Origin: Enoplolaimus lenunculus
Lineage: Eukaryota > Nematoda > Enoplea > Enoplida > Thoracostomopsidae
Length of the DNA stretch: 64,000 bases
Assembly (NCBI GenBank): GCA_030248215.1
Contig: JASANG010000446.1
Location: forward strand, 22,733 to 86,732
Direction of reading: 5' to 3'
The notes beneath the pieces were generated by a model. The model searched no databases. It worked only from the letters and a program-made list of their open reading frames with translations, and was not told the origin of the DNA. Of the stretch, positions 12,869-25,530 are shown piece after piece. How positions within the stretch are numbered: position 1 is the first letter of the stretch; each line of letters begins with the position of its first letter. The position numbers and the translations under genes are program-made.

Positions 12869-12944
12869 TTACAATATCTGTTTATTTATTATGCAATGGT
12901 AATTGCATATTGATTTTGTTGTATTAATTTTGTAATGTTAATAC

Positions 12945-13297
12945 CAGGGTGTAAACATGATAGTAAAAAATAACGGAAACGGAAAACGGATCTTGAGGTA
13001 TGAAAGTTTAAAGAGGTTTTATTTTTCTGCCAGCACAATAGATGAATGCAAATATTCACCGGGCTTTCTAAATTTATAAACAAAAATAGCGAATGAATCG
13101 AAAATTTTAAGATTGTGGATGATTTTCGTAATTCTTTTAGAACAATGGCAGCATATCTCTATTGAAAAATTGCCAGACATATACGTGATTTAGAACTATT
13201 TTGGATGTACAAAAAACAGAATGTCCGTTATTTGTATAGTAACGGAAACGGACACCAGTTTTACCGGAAACAGAAACGGAAGTACGCGTACACCATG
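12945..13297 (+). mobile_element. hAT-type MITE, family H1
   Basis: 353-bp non-coding element starting CAGGGTGTAAAC and ending TACACCATG, with flanking 8-bp duplications GTTAATAC (12937-12944) and GTTAATTC (13298-13305), 7 of 8 matching. Subterminal AACGGAAACGG repeats mark both ends. It begins 76 bases after the HADH stop codon, so it may lie in or next to the 3' UTR; no AATAAA is seen between. Confidence 0.65.
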
Positions 13298-14935
13298 GTT
13301 AATTCTTACTATCCTCTATTGCACATTCCAAAGTTATTTAATTATTACGATACAAATTGGAGAACCTACAATAAAAGATGTTTCTTGAAGTAAGTAGCAA
13401 CGAATACAAATTATTTTCAGTGTAAAACAATATGAACAAGTTGACTTCTCTTTTAAAAATGTGTGAGAAGAGTGATTATCTTGTCGTCAGGCACCGTACG
13501 TAATCATGCGATATCGTACGTGATTTACGCATTTACGATACCATATTGTGACGGACGGCGCCGTACGACAAGTAAGCGCATCTCCAACTGGTCTTTAAAA
13601 TAGGGTCCTTGTATCGTTTAATGATCATCGTTTGTTGTCTTTCTATTATAGTAAAAACCGAGCTGTCTGACTTAAACTGCAGTAACATTTCTTTATGTTT
13701 CGAAATTTAATGTTAGAAAAATATTAACGGAATTATGTAAGTATGTGATACCGGAAGTGATGCAAACTATACGTAAAATATAAAAACGTCTTGAAATTTC
13801 AAGAATGACATGAGTCTCTGCCGAAGTTAGGAGCCCCAGCCGGTGCTAAATATTATGAAAAAAAAATTGTGAGGTATGGATCTTATCATTTTATCACCAA
13901 AGCATTTTCTTAGGGGGAAAATTGCAAGGTAGGGGGACCTTACCATTTTGTCATAAAAAATTCGGCGATGTTACTTTAAGGGGTGTCCAGGTTAGCGGTG
14001 GGTCTATAAAAAGTAAGTTTAGATTCTAGATTACATTTTTTGCTTAGGCTTAGGAACATTCTTGAAACGGTTAGGCTTAGGAATACGCTTAATGTACTGT
14101 TACGCCCCTTAACATGGCCAAAAATTCTGACGGGTGGGGGTGCGCCCCCCTCTGCGTCCGATGGTGATAGTTCGGTATGAAAAAATTACAAAATTCATGC
14201 AAATCTTAAAAATTTCGAATTCGCTCTTTTAAAAATTTAGACAGTCGAGTTAATTTGCAGGCTTAATTTGTATTGACAAAAATATTACATCTTTGAAAGT
14301 TTCATACTTCAATATTTTTTATCTTCGGTTATTTTAATCGCTGTCTGTTTCCATTTCCGTTCGACTACGACTACCCGTTTAAACCGTGCAATAACAAGTA
14401 CACCAGTATGTGTCATCGCCATGTTAAAAGTACCACACAATATATTGAAGCAGCTTTGACTTTCACGTCAGTACCCACTGTTTTCTGCCATAGAAAAGGC
14501 ATCAACAAATAGTGCATGATTATAGCTGAAGCGTAACTATTACCAGTTTGCAAACCACAATTATTAATGTTTTGTTGTCATGTTTTGGCTTCAGTACTGG
14601 CTTGTGTTGAGGACAAACTACGCATTAACATAAAACGGTTACATAGTTTTTGAGATGGTTTGAAGTCCGCCTCTTTTAAAACAAGTCAAATTTCCGGGGT
14701 ATAAATTTCACAATGCGAAATAATTGAATAGCGGATCTTGCAGCTTTTTTGTTCATTTTTGGCTAAGCTGTCTCGTAAATAAATGTTTGCTGTAGAATTT
14801 TCATGAAAAAACTGAGACTTTATTTTTACCGTTGTCCCCCTGGCAAACGATGCTTCCATTTTTGATCTCCATGTTTTCAAGAAGTGGCTTTATTGGCATG
14901 TTTAAAAATATGTACAGTTATGCATATAATTTGTA
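13298..14935. other. Intergenic, repeat fragments only
   Basis: No gene seen. A roughly 90-bp imperfect palindrome (13482-13572) begins CTTGTCGTCAGGC and ends GGCGCCGTACGACAAG, a small foldback element. 14165-14390 is a partial hAT H1 copy, alignable with 43085-43260 (ACATCTTTGAAAGTTTCATACTT-like block, TTCCGTT end). Short TTAGGC-like motifs occur at 14043-14090. Confidence 0.5.
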
Positions 14936-15380
14936 CTGTATTGACCCGAACATGAGGGGGGTAATTAATAAGAGGGGTCCCATTTTGAGTCCGAATCAAT
15001 AGGAGGCCGTATCCCTAATAAGAGTCCGTAAGCGTATAGAGTCCCTAAACCCTAATTATAAAGTCCATAAATGTTAATTAACCCTAATTGTAGCGCATAA
15101 ATGACTTCAGGACCAAATAATTTGAGTTCGATATTTTATAGCGTACTTAAATTTTGAAAGTACATTCCTAAGTATAACCTTTTATTATCGCTCCAACTAT
15201 TGAAACGAGACAAATATACGTTTAATTCATCGGATAATTGCAGTACCGGATATATCAGTAACGAAGGGCGGCGGAGCGTGGGTTCAAAATAAATAACCGT
15301 CCGTGACAGAATAACAAAGAGGTACCCTCTAGAGAGGCCAAATAAATATCAGCCTCCCCCTCTTATTCGGGACACTACAG
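14936..15380 (+). mobile_element. TA-duplicating MITE, family T1, copy A
   Basis: 445-bp non-coding element flanked by TA on both sides (14934-14935, 15381-15382). The inverted ends are CTGTATTGACCCGAA and TTCGGGACACTACAG; the family consensus end is CTGTAGTGACCCGAATAAGA. The body matches copies at 25531-25923, 38507-38667 and 39845-40253. The TA duplication suggests a Tc1/mariner-type mover, which is not present here. Confidence 0.75.
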
Positions 15381-15424
15381 TAATGCAAGTAAACTGTGTA
15401 TTATGGTATAGCAGTTACGCCGAG

Positions 15425-15770
15425 GGGCGTCCAGTTTTTTCGAGAGGGACAGCAACAGAACCGCATGCAACGGTAAATACTCCTGTGCCAATATATATCT
15501 TTGCTAAGTCGAACGGAACAGCTTCGAACCTATCGAGCCTATGCTTTGCAGGATCGGGCGGAACAGCATGGACAGCTTTGTGGCTATGTTTTCGCTTTTT
15601 CGATTATCAGCATTGAGCCTATGTGGTAGGGACAGTAGCGTCGAGCCTGTTTTCGTTGTGTCGGTCAGATCAGCTTCGATCCTATGTTTTCGTTATTTTG
15701 TCGGGACAGCCGGGAAAGTTCTGAGCCTAGGCTTAGGGGTTTTAGGCTTAGGCCTGAGTTTAGCAGTGGA
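15425..15770 (+). repeat. Degenerate GGACAGC / CGAGCCTATG repeat with TTAGGC tail
   Basis: Loose repeats of GGGACAGC and TCGAGCCTATGTTTTCG run from about 15430, then turn into AGGCTTAGG-type telomere-like sequence at 15720-15765. The same pairing (GGACAGC array followed by TTAGGC-like block) occurs at 54455-54795. Open frames across it are by-products of the repeats. Confidence 0.4.
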
Positions 15771-17230
15771 TTTTACAGTGAAACAAATTTACAATAGTAT
15801 TTTGAGTAGCTTAATTATTTAGCAAAGGCCAAGCGTACAGTGGCGTATTAGAGTGAATAAATGCCCTCCCGAAATTTCTAAAGAGGCGACAAAACACACA
15901 TTAAACATGTTGTTAAGATTAACCAATTACATTCGTAAAGGTCAAAAAATTTCTCGCTGGTTCGCACACACGCTAACATGATGGTATATTTCCTCCGCAA
16001 TTAAACCCTGCCCCGCCTCTCTGACCCTTTCAGGGGTTGCTTGTTAAATAATCATTGTTCTCCTTTAACATAAATAATTCTACTATAAGTGTTTTGGTGG
16101 AATTATGCTTCCGCCCGAAAGCCTGACAAAAATTTACGCTCCAATTTCGTGCCAAAACTGTTGAGATTCCACATTTTTATTCTCGTTCGGTCACAGAGCC
16201 AGATGGTATCTTTGTTTCATAAGTTATGATTGCTACCAAAGTCGGAGCAGCTATCCCCTATTCCCCCATTTGGGGGTCCATTCCTAAAAGTGCCCCAACC
16301 CTAACGGTTTAAACAGAAACCGCCGAAGTTGTAACTGCGTCTGGCTTATTGCTCGATTACACAGCCCCGAAATGGATTGTACATAATCCGAAAAAATGAT
16401 TCAGAAGATTTAAAAGGATTTCGGGCGCTAATGTTCGTTGACACTTTCCCAGGTTACATCAAACGACAGTGCTTATCTGTTACTGTCCTTTTACAGGAAC
16501 GTGATCGTTGGCAGCGCTCCCAATCAGTATTTGACAATAACTCGTTAACCAATCGTCTGATTACAAAAAATCTAATACCAGTGGACTTAGCTCCGCATCA
16601 AATGATATATATTTTGTTAAACTTTTGGACAAAGAACTTTTTTTGGGTTTTGCTGCAAAGGTTATTGGCGATGTCAAAATCAGTTGGTCCTTTCCTGACT
16701 GAATACTATGAATCACGGAGGGTCAAGCAGTTTCTGTCCCTTTTCAGTCTCTCAAAAACTTTTTAGGTCTGCACCTTCCGTTTTGTAAAGTTTTCGCTTG
16801 TGGCATTTGGATTTCAACAGTATACAATGTTCAAGGTAAATAAATCTAATAGATCTAGAAGTCGCTGTGTTCTACCGGACCTTCTGACTTATAGTTTGCT
16901 GCGCTATCGAGGTTTTGACTCCAAATGCTCGTTTGACATGTATATTCGTAAAACTGACACACAAAAACTTCAATTTTTTATGATCATCGTGCATATGAAT
17001 TCTCGTCCGCTCCGTTTGCATGCTTTACTTAAAAAATCTCAGGTATCGGTTTTACTTACAATGGTGCTTGGCGAAGTTTTACTTAATTTAAGCATTACAA
17101 TAAATTCTTAGTTTTACCTTTATTTAATGAAATAGCAAATGACAGCAGTAGTTTTAATTATTTACATTATTTCAGCAAACATTGACTCAATATTTAGGGT
17201 ACACTTATACTTAATATAAGTTACTGAAAC
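15771..17230. other. Intergenic, nothing recognised
   Basis: Two plus-strand open frames (16377-16766, 129 codons; 16800-17111, 103 codons) show no recognisable domain or splice context and have the base composition of their surroundings, so I do not call them genes. A CCCTTTCAGGGG motif at about 16025 recurs near 44755, hinting at another dispersed repeat. Confidence 0.4.
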
Positions 17231-18136
17231 ATAACTAAAGTGTTTTTGAGCGAAACGAAAGCGAAGCGTTTTATGTTTTGTTCTCTGAGGTCGAAAGGTG
17301 GATGTCCGTCTGTCCGTCTGAAACGAATCTCAGGAACGGCTGAACCGATTTTGATAAACTTTTTTTGTTTGAAAACCAATTATCCTAGGGTGTTAACCTC
17401 GCATTACGGTTCCAAAATTTTAAGCCGTTTATTAGCTAAGGCTAATTTGCATAATTAATTAAGCCTAAATTAGAACTTTCTATATTATTTCACTAATTAT
17501 TACAGTTAGAAGCCATCTAATTTTAGCATTAAAGGATTTTTGGGTGCGAGTAATCTGCATAGACTGTTTACAAACCTCCAAAACCGATACTTGAGCAGTT
17601 AGCTAATAGTTAATTTGTATATTAGCATAGTGTATAAGCCTAAATTAGGACTTTTTACAATATTTCACTAATTATTAAGGTTAAAAGCAATATAATTTCA
17701 GCACTAAAGAGTTTTTAGGTGCGAGGAATTTGAATAAATTGTTTACAAACATCCAAAACCGATAATTGAATAGTTAGCTAATAGCTAATTTGCATATTAG
17801 CGTTATTGACAAGACAAAATTAGAACTTTTTAAATTGTTTCAATAATTATTAGGGTTTACTGAAGGTTTTTGGGTGCGAGGATTCTAAATAGATTGTTTA
17901 CAAACATCTAAAACCGACAATTGAGCAGTTAGTTAATGAGATAATTTGCATATAAGCATAATTGATAAGCCTAAATTACGCGTTTTTACAATGTTTCACT
18001 AATTATTAGGATTACAAGCAATCTAATCAGCAATAATGGGTTTTTTGGGTGCGAGGAATCTGAGTAAATTGCATACAAACCTCCAAAACCGATAAATGAA
18101 TAGCTAACTAACAACTAATTTGCATATTACCTTAAT
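17231..18136 (+). repeat. Diverged tandem repeat, about 165-190 bp unit
   Basis: Four degenerate units follow one another (boundaries near 17450, 17640, 17820, 17990, 18135). Each holds TTTTTGGGTGCGAGGAAT, GTTTACAAACATCCAAAACC-like, a TAGCTAATTTGCATATTAG block and TTTCACTAATTATTA. The lead-in (17285-17345) has a GTCCGTCTGTCCGTCTG run followed by GGAACGGCTGAACCGA, a motif common in dispersed repeats of many invertebrates. Non-coding. Confidence 0.6.
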
Positions 18137-21100
18137 TGCTTACGTGTGTTTGAGTTTCACTCAATAAATGTCGTCCCACTACAACTGGTAGGTAGAGTGC
18201 TTTTACAGAGTAAAGTTTGATCTGTGAGTCGCTGAAGCAAAGTTGGATACCACTTTCATCTCACACAGATTTCCAAAATTTTATAGAATATACAAAACCT
18301 GTTCAAAGCTTCTCGCTCGCTTCCATCGCTGGGTTTTTCAACCTAAAATTACAGTGAATCGTTTCACCAGCACCGTTTGCATGCAACACAGTTTGCGCTT
18401 TAGCTGCCCACAGCAATAAGTATCCCCATACTCTATGCTTGAAAAGTAAAACCGTAGCCAGACCTGCTTATACAGAAAGTTTTAGTTTGACAGTTGTGCA
18501 CATATTTTTACAAAATTTTTAAGGCGGTGATGGACCTCGTTTGCCTGCTTTGGGGTGGGTATCAAGTATAACAGCAGCTGTCCTGTTTAAGACAACTCTT
18601 TAAAAAATTCGGTAGTATAAAATGGCAACCTAATATACTACAACGTTGAATACGTTTTCTAATCAAACCTATCCAATATATAATGTAGGAAACGCTGAAT
18701 TTTTATAAAAACCACACTATCAAACTACATCTTTTGCCAACTGCTGGAAGTTTGTTTCGTTTGTTCAGTTTCATACAAATTTCTAACAACTTTTCGGCGA
18801 CATTCGTGTTCCATTCTGGCATCTCACCAGACCAGGTCGCTCTAATAAAATTATATATCTTGTCAAACTATAAACTGAATAAAGTTTTATATCATTTGTA
18901 TTCACACAGTGCCTGAGCTTTTACCGAGTACCGACGTTTGCACATAATCTAACCTTCATCCATAGTTTTTGACAAAAATTCCAGAATTGAGTCAGTTTTT
19001 CAATTCTTTCAATGCGTATTTATGTTGTCTCGTGCATTCGAGACATGTCATTCGGTATTAGGTTTAGGTTTACTTAGGCTTAGAAACAAGTCTTTGGTTA
19101 CGGCTTACTTTAATAGTTTATCTCTTAGGTAAAACTTTTTTTAGAACTCAAACCAAAGGTCGGTGGTAGGAAATTATACAACAACTTATTTCCATTATTA
19201 CTGAATACTTGAGCAGATAATACTTGTGAGTTGATAGAATCATAAATATTTCAGAATTAAATCATTTTTATGTAGTTTCTGGCAGAGATTTTGGCAGGTG
19301 AAGCAAAGCTTTCTCATGCTTTATAAACGTTTGGGCCAACGTTTGTTTTGTTGTTCTACGAAGTTGCTTTCGTATGCACAGTCATCGTGGTTTAATTGCG
19401 AAAAAGAGATACAAAGTTGCGAAAAATAGCATATATAAACTAACCAAGTTATAATTAAAACCGGGTAATTTTTAATACTAGTAAATGGTAAACATTTTTC
19501 TGCCGGAAACCTGATGGATTGAATTAAACGTTAAAATTAGGTTTGAGATGAAATTAAAAGTATTCATGTAAAAAAGGCTTAAACGCAAAACAAAGTATAT
19601 ACTATAACTGCATATGTTTTTCCAACTGGTTTTGTGACATTTTTTACGCCTGAAAAAGATTAAAAAGTTTGTTCAACCCTGATAAACCTCGTAAAGCTTT
19701 TAAAAGTAAAACAAAATTGCATGCCAGAAAGTTTTACATTCGTTCATTTTTATGTTGCAGGGATTTTCGACCCTATTTGAGGGGAGGGAGTACACCTAAC
19801 AGCAGTGAGTAACAAACGTTATGCTCGTCAATTGTTTATTACGCAAGCAATATGACAAGATAATTTGCGTCTAAGTTTACTCAAAAGATCATTATTTCGA
19901 ATAATAAAAGTGTTATATTGCAATTGTGTTTGTTGTTGTTCTGCACCGGATATTAGTTTGTTAACAGTTGAGTGCCATTTAAGAGCATACAACATGCCAA
20001 GTATTGTTTGCAACTCTTTTGTTAGCCGATGAAATAGTTGTCACTTTTATTATGTCAGTTTAGAGATACCAGTCTCACCCAAGTACCAACATTCTTGTCC
20101 TGTGTGTGTCTTATTAAGTGCATCTCATGAAAAGATTCGTTATATTTACGTATCTGGCTTTTATGGTTCAAGATTCCTCCGCGTCCTGGGTGTGTTAACC
20201 GTTTGTGCACCTATACTTTACACCAGGGTGCAACCTAAGGTTAATAAACCGGAGGCGAAGTTCAACCAATGTTACATGAGCCGCTGCCGAAGGCGAAGTA
20301 AAATTACGTCATAAAAATATTAATGGTAAACTTGCAAGTTTTGATAATAAAATTTGCAAAGTGTCAAAAAACCCTTCATAAGCTTCCTCTTTAAAATCAG
20401 CGCAATCAATACTTTCAAAATTCCGCCAAGATTAAAAATAAACTGGCTAAACACATAACAGTCGATGAAAAACAGTGGTTTTGCCACCTTCCGGGGCTTA
20501 TGAGGGGTTTTGTGAAAAATGTGGATTTTGCGCACACCACCGTTGGGTGGTTAGAATCGCTGCATGGTTCAAATTATTAATCACATGGAGAAATGAATCA
20601 CCGCGTAGGGATGCATGACTCAAACCAGGTGGTACCTGGTGCGCTAAACCTGGTACGCTTATTAGTCACGCTCGTGAGGGTTTTTAAATCGGGTTTTGTC
20701 CCCCCCATTGGTTGTTTGGAGCAATTAATCACATGGTGTATTAATAATGACCTGGTGGTAATTAATCACCCTGATGAGTGGGGTCGTTGTTGGTGTTTTA
20801 CTAGCCCCTCCACGTCACCCCCCTCAGTCATTCACTGGACAGTTGTAATTAAAATATTGGATTTGCCGTCTTGGATCTGTGAAAGACCCTCATGTACGAT
20901 TTTCGCGTTTCCAAGTAAACACACAATATTTACCATGACACAAATGATTATCCAACAGATCAGCCTCTTCATTGCACAATGAATAAAAAGGTATTGGGTA
21001 AAATGAAGAATGAATCAGCTGGAATACCGATTGAAGAATTTGTGGCATTGCGTTGGAAATTGTATAGTATAAACTGTGGTGGAGAAAAGAAAAAAACGAG

Positions 21101-21425
21101 CTAAAGGTATAAAGAAAGCGGTGTTGAAGAAAGAAATTAAACACCAAAATTAAGTCAATTTTTTATTGTGCAAAAAATACGCATCACCAGATGATCATGA
21201 TTCGGGCTGATAACAACATAATCAACACAGTGACATTAATAATTCTAGTTTATTGGAATTTCAATGTTGATTCGACATCAACAGAAATTTTTGTTACCAT
21301 TCAATTAAAACTTGGTCAGCACTCTGGAGAACAAACTTCTCAAGATCGCAGGTTACCAAAACAAGGGCAAACTCTATACTTCTTACAATACAAATCATGC
21401 AGTCTATAAGTCTAAGTAACTTACA
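18137..21425. other. Intergenic, no supported gene
   Basis: Small open frames here lack recognisable motifs. 19050-19090 holds TTAGGTTTAGG telomere-like variants. 20560-20800 contains repeated ATTAATCAC and GGTGGTA motifs in both orientations, probably a foldback element. 21258-21300 carries GTTGATTCGACATCAAC plus ATTTTTGTTACCAT, also found near the start of the Harbinger-type copy at 52019, so it is a fragment of that family. Confidence 0.4.
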
Positions 21426-21990
21426 TAATCTCAAACCCCATGATAGAAACAAATGCTTAAACTTTCCTATGCCCCAGAAATATCTTAGATCACGCAAAAC
21501 AAAAAACTACTTTCAGAATCCAGAAACCAAACACAAAACAATAAAATTACGGCTCCCTTCAAAGGCAAAAGGCTCTTGAAGCTCACTCTATGACCACTAG
21601 GTAACTCAGTAGACCATTGAAAACTCCCACATAGCACTAACTGATACTGCAGAATACTTGTAATCAACGTCGTACAAACCTATAAACTTCTTGTCTAACT
21701 AGATAAACTACACAACAACGTATTTGTTAAATATTATTTGAAACTTAGGGGCTCCGTGCGGAATGAATTCTCGTATGTACGCTATATTAAACCAATTGTA
21801 AGATAAAATCAACAGACTCCCTGGCCTGACGCAAAAAATTCCCGAAGCCGGCTTAGCAATAATCTTTTCACAAAAATTCCAAACCCGCACAAAATTAGTA
21901 AGAAATTCCATTTGGGCTACGCAAATTATCGTATCCAACGGGCTCCAAATACTCTTATCTCAAAAATACAGCACAGTTATCTCGACACCA
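21426..21990. repeat. Dispersed repeat D1, copy 2
   Basis: Collinear with 4890-5325 (see there), sharing TTTCCTATGCC, TTAGATCACGCAA, AATACTTGTAAT and ACAGACTCCCTGG over some 420 bases; beyond about 21850 similarity is weak. No terminal structure found. Confidence 0.5.
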
Positions 21991-22690
21991 AACGCCCACT
22001 TCGCGTGCAACTATAACAAATAACTCCTCAAAATCGTTAAACTCTAAAAATCATAATATCCAAAACAAAATCCCCTAAGCCGTCGGGCAGTAACTCGCTC
22101 CCGTATACCACTGAGCCCCCAACCCAACTTCCCTGCACCAAGGTCGTTTATTCAGTTAAGAGAACTAAAATCTCGGTGGAGCCTCCAAATGTAACAACGG
22201 TACAGTATAGACGGTCGGCACTCCAAGGAACTTTTCCAATACTGTCGGTTACCTAAGCATAAAACTAATCAACTCTAAACTAATTCTCCAAAAATTACAG
22301 TTACCTTTGACACGCTTATACAAAAATTTCTCAATTTGCACACGCAATCCACAGCAGGGTTATAACTACTTTTAAAATTACAATCACGGTATGATACCCG
22401 AAGGCAAATTGAATACTCTGATGTCTGTCAGGACAATTCACACTTTTAACTACTTTACTCACTTCCCAACAATTATAACGTTAGCAGCCTTAGATAACTG
22501 TAAAACTCTGATCGCTGTCAGTATTCGGATAAAGCAGCTATGGTACACGCTGTAAAATTAAATCAACACTGTACTACCGCGATAATCTACCCCAAAAATT
22601 ATGGAAAACTCGAATAAACAAGTACACTTAAACCGCAGATTCCGGATAAACATGCCGGATAACAATATACACTGCAGGCTTGCGCTTTAA
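21991..22690. other. Intergenic, nothing recognised
   Basis: AT-rich sequence with no open frame of note, no RNA gene and no clear repeat boundary. Confidence 0.4.
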
Positions 22691-23316
22691 TGCGGGGTTC
22701 ACGTTATAATCAGGGCAGGCGGGACACGGTTTGTCCCATGTTGATTCGACGTCAACGTTAAAATTCGGGCTCATATTGGGTCAACAGACAAAACTCGAAT
22801 GTCATATGACATTAGCTTACTAGCCGCCGCTCTCAAATTTTCAATGTGTACAAGGGACGGTATGTCACGTGATACTGTGGGACATTTATGCGAATATCAT
22901 ATGATATTCCAAAATTTCAACGAATATCACATAATATTCAGCGGGACAGTGTAACCTTTGGGTACTAATAAATGAATGAAAAGTTGGTCGGCAGAGGCAC
23001 AAACCCACTTTAAATACCAAATACATGCCTGCAAATTGTTTTCGACACAAAATCGCTTAAAACCAAAGCTTCATAATTCAAAAATTCAAATTTCAAATTC
23101 TAGTATCATATGTTATTCAACAGGACAATTTGGGTATGTTACTTCAACTATGCAGGCATTTGAAAATATATCATATGATATTTGCAGACAATACCTCGAA
23201 TATCATAGGATATTGAAGGACAAAAGGTGACCTACCAAACAGACAAAATGTTACCCAGTAGTCTAATAGGGGCAAAACGTGTCCCAAGCTGCCCCGGTTA
23301 TAACGTGAACCCCGCA
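22691..23316. mobile_element. Harbinger-type MITE, family P1, copy 1
   Basis: 626-bp element bounded by TAA on both sides (22688-22690, 23317-23319). Inverted ends are TGCGGGGTTCACGTTATAA and its complement TTATAACGTGAACCCCGCA. The interior carries several ATATCATATGATAT-type palindromes and a GTTGATTCGACGTCAAC palindrome. The TAA duplication is typical of PIF/Harbinger. Non-coding and apparently full length. Confidence 0.7.
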
Positions 23317-23319
23317 TAA

Positions 23320-24523
23320 CTCCACTAGTCCCCTAAGAGCAGTAAACCAACCATTTTATACTACTAATTCAAAATGTCACAGTAATTTGTAGAATTCACC
23401 CAAAACCTTTAATAATGTCAGAATAACGATACAAAAGCAAATATTTATAATTTCGAAAATCAGTTTACTCTAAACAAAATTCTAACTGGCTGAAAATAAG
23501 CTGCCGCACTTACGGACCTATACAGAATCAAAACACTTAAATATCAAAATTAATACAATTGGACTGTTTTAGTTCAATTCAACAATGTATCAAACTCTAG
23601 ACAACATTTCACGGCAAAAGCCCAATGGCTTTATTTCCCGGAATTACTACAAAATGTCATTTCATAATATGCCACAGCGAAGCAAACCAAGACCATCAAA
23701 ACCCTAGCTACAGAGGCTAAATTCCACCACGGCACAGTCGGAAGGTTTTTCTCAGAAATTTTATCTTCACAGTAAAATTACCCTGTTATAAATGCAAGAG
23801 TCGCACTAGGTGGTTATCCGTGCTAGGTTCGCCCATGAGTAATGTCCAATTCTCGGTAGGTAATTTTCATGTAATAGGTTTAGGTCGGAACAGAGAGCTA
23901 AACACTACTCTCGGCTACCCTTCCTGTAACGGCCCAGTATATAATTCCTTCCAATATTTACAGATAGATAGACGCTAGCAGTCGAAACCAGGCTGTGAAT
24001 AGCGTTGCCCGCTATAAAAATCGATAGAATCCGCGATAACTGTGCTCAACACATTCCACTTGCTCCGAGCAGTCAAAACAAAAATATTTCTAGACACACC
24101 TTCGAAATTTGAAATTCTGTTTAACATAATTTCTTGCTTAAAAGATTGCAGTTATTACACCCGTCTAAATATTTACACATTGTATCAAAATTGAACATTG
24201 TATCAAAAAACCGATCGAGCATAATTCAAAAATACAGCAACCAATTCATATTCTGATCACCACCCACAACTTTTCTGGCATCACAAGCCAAGTAATAGTA
24301 TACACCGAAAGTAACACGGAAACCCGCCGGGAAGCAAACAGCCATGAAAAAGGGTATAATTCAGCCCAAACTCACTTTGAGAAAACGTTTCCAACAAATT
24401 TTTAAACACATTTGAACATACTAGCTTAGGTTTAAAATTTACGCAATTGTGATTTTTGTCGAGTGAAATTTTTGGAACTTTTTCAAATGTACAAAAACAT
24501 TTCTCCTCGAAACTTTTCCGCTC
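23320..24523. other. Intergenic, no gene seen
   Basis: AT-rich. Minus-strand open frames at 24281-24654 overlap the better plus-strand frame starting at 24524 and have no recognisable content. Confidence 0.35.
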
Positions 24524-25000
24524 TTGCCAGTAGTAGACAAAGATTCGTTCGCTTTTTCGACAAAAGTATGCAACTTGCACGGGGTTGTATTATGCAAAGC
24601 AGTACCGGCAAAATGTAACGCTCTCTCAGCACGTTGTACAAGATTGTATGTCACAAAAAGGCAAAAGTCAATAAAGTGTTATGCTCCCAACGAAAATTTG
24701 TATCCCGTGTTCGATGAGTTAATATCCGGTCGCGCTCTGGCTCCAGTTTTGCTTACCGCAACCAATCTCGTCCGACCCGTCGAAACAATTGTTTCCCTGG
24801 TCACAGACTCATGTTCGGTTGATGCAAATACCGTTGGCACATCAAAATTTACCTATCGTCACTGTCTAGAGTTGGTCGAGAATATCGACGATGTCCCGCG
24901 TGTAAAACTTTACAGCTTGATGCGGTCGAATGAAAAACGCCTGCTAGACAGCCAACCTGAAAAATTGTCTGGAAGACTATATTTTCAGACATTAATGTGA
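24524..25000 (+). CDS. Unrecognised open frame of 158 codons
   Basis: I do not recognise this protein. The uninterrupted frame is noticeably more GC-balanced than its surroundings and its amino-acid mix is protein-like, unlike the repeat-derived frames nearby. The first 60 residues are poor in acidic residues and hold several Cys, Arg and Lys (ending TKRQKSIKCY), which could be a targeting or linker segment. The rest looks globular: PVFDELISGRALAPVLL, then a Val/Thr-rich stretch, then RVKLYSLMRSNEKRL and a LSGRLYFQTLM end. No transmembrane helix or signal peptide is obvious. It could be a single-exon gene, the last exon of a larger gene or a processed copy. No polyadenylation signal is evident in the next 100 bases. 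The ATG at 24524 is the first in frame, but an upstream exon is possible. Confidence 0.4.
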   Translation: MPVVDKDSFAFSTKVCNLHGVVLCKAVPAKCNALSARCTRLYVTKRQKSIKCYAPNENLYPVFDELISGRALAPVLLTATNLVRPVETIVSLVTDSCSVDANTVGTSKFTYRHCLELVENIDDVPRVKLYSLMRSNEKRLLDSQPEKLSGRLYFQTLM

Positions 25001-25269
25001 CGTCTGCGCTCAGTGTAGCAGAGAAATTTTTGCATTAAGTTCGGGAACGCCTACGAGTTAGATAACTAGATTCTAGACAGGGTGCATAGCAGAACTGAAT
25101 TGTACCGGAATCGATTGCAATCGGAACTAGACATTTTGTGACTGTACAGATAATTTGCATTGACAAATGTAATATTGATTTAGAGTATCTTCTGGTTTAC
25201 AATATTTTTTTAAAATGTCGCATGAACAAATTGGGGACGACTTTTAGTTCTATAAAGCTAAACTATTAT

Positions 25270-25375
25270 TGATGGGCATCGGATATTTTTTCATATCCGG
25301 ATATCCGGCAATTCTTGCCGGATATTTATCCGGATAGCCGGATATCCATGAAACTTTCTATTTCGGATATCCGAA
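25270..25375. repeat. CCGGATAT-rich hAT-like MITE end
   Basis: Dense alternating ATCCGGATATCCGG units (at least six) begin with GATGGGCATCGGATAT, a common tip of hAT MITEs. The partner end was not found. Similar CCGGAT clusters sit at 4690-4790, 7960-8050 and 8590-8760. Confidence 0.4.
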
Positions 25376-25530
25376 ACTCGATTTTGTGTTTATTGGGTTT
25401 CTGAACCTCAATTTTCGTTTCTTAAGCACTTGTTTTAACTTGTTACTCTAAAGGAAGTACCCACATCCTCAAGCAAATTGATATGAGCATAAAAGGTGCA
25501 ATTCTAAAAACGGTATTTATTATGCCAGTA

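Noticed and set aside
16377-17111. Two adjacent plus-strand frames of 129 and 103 codons
   Set aside because: No domain, no splice logic and background composition.
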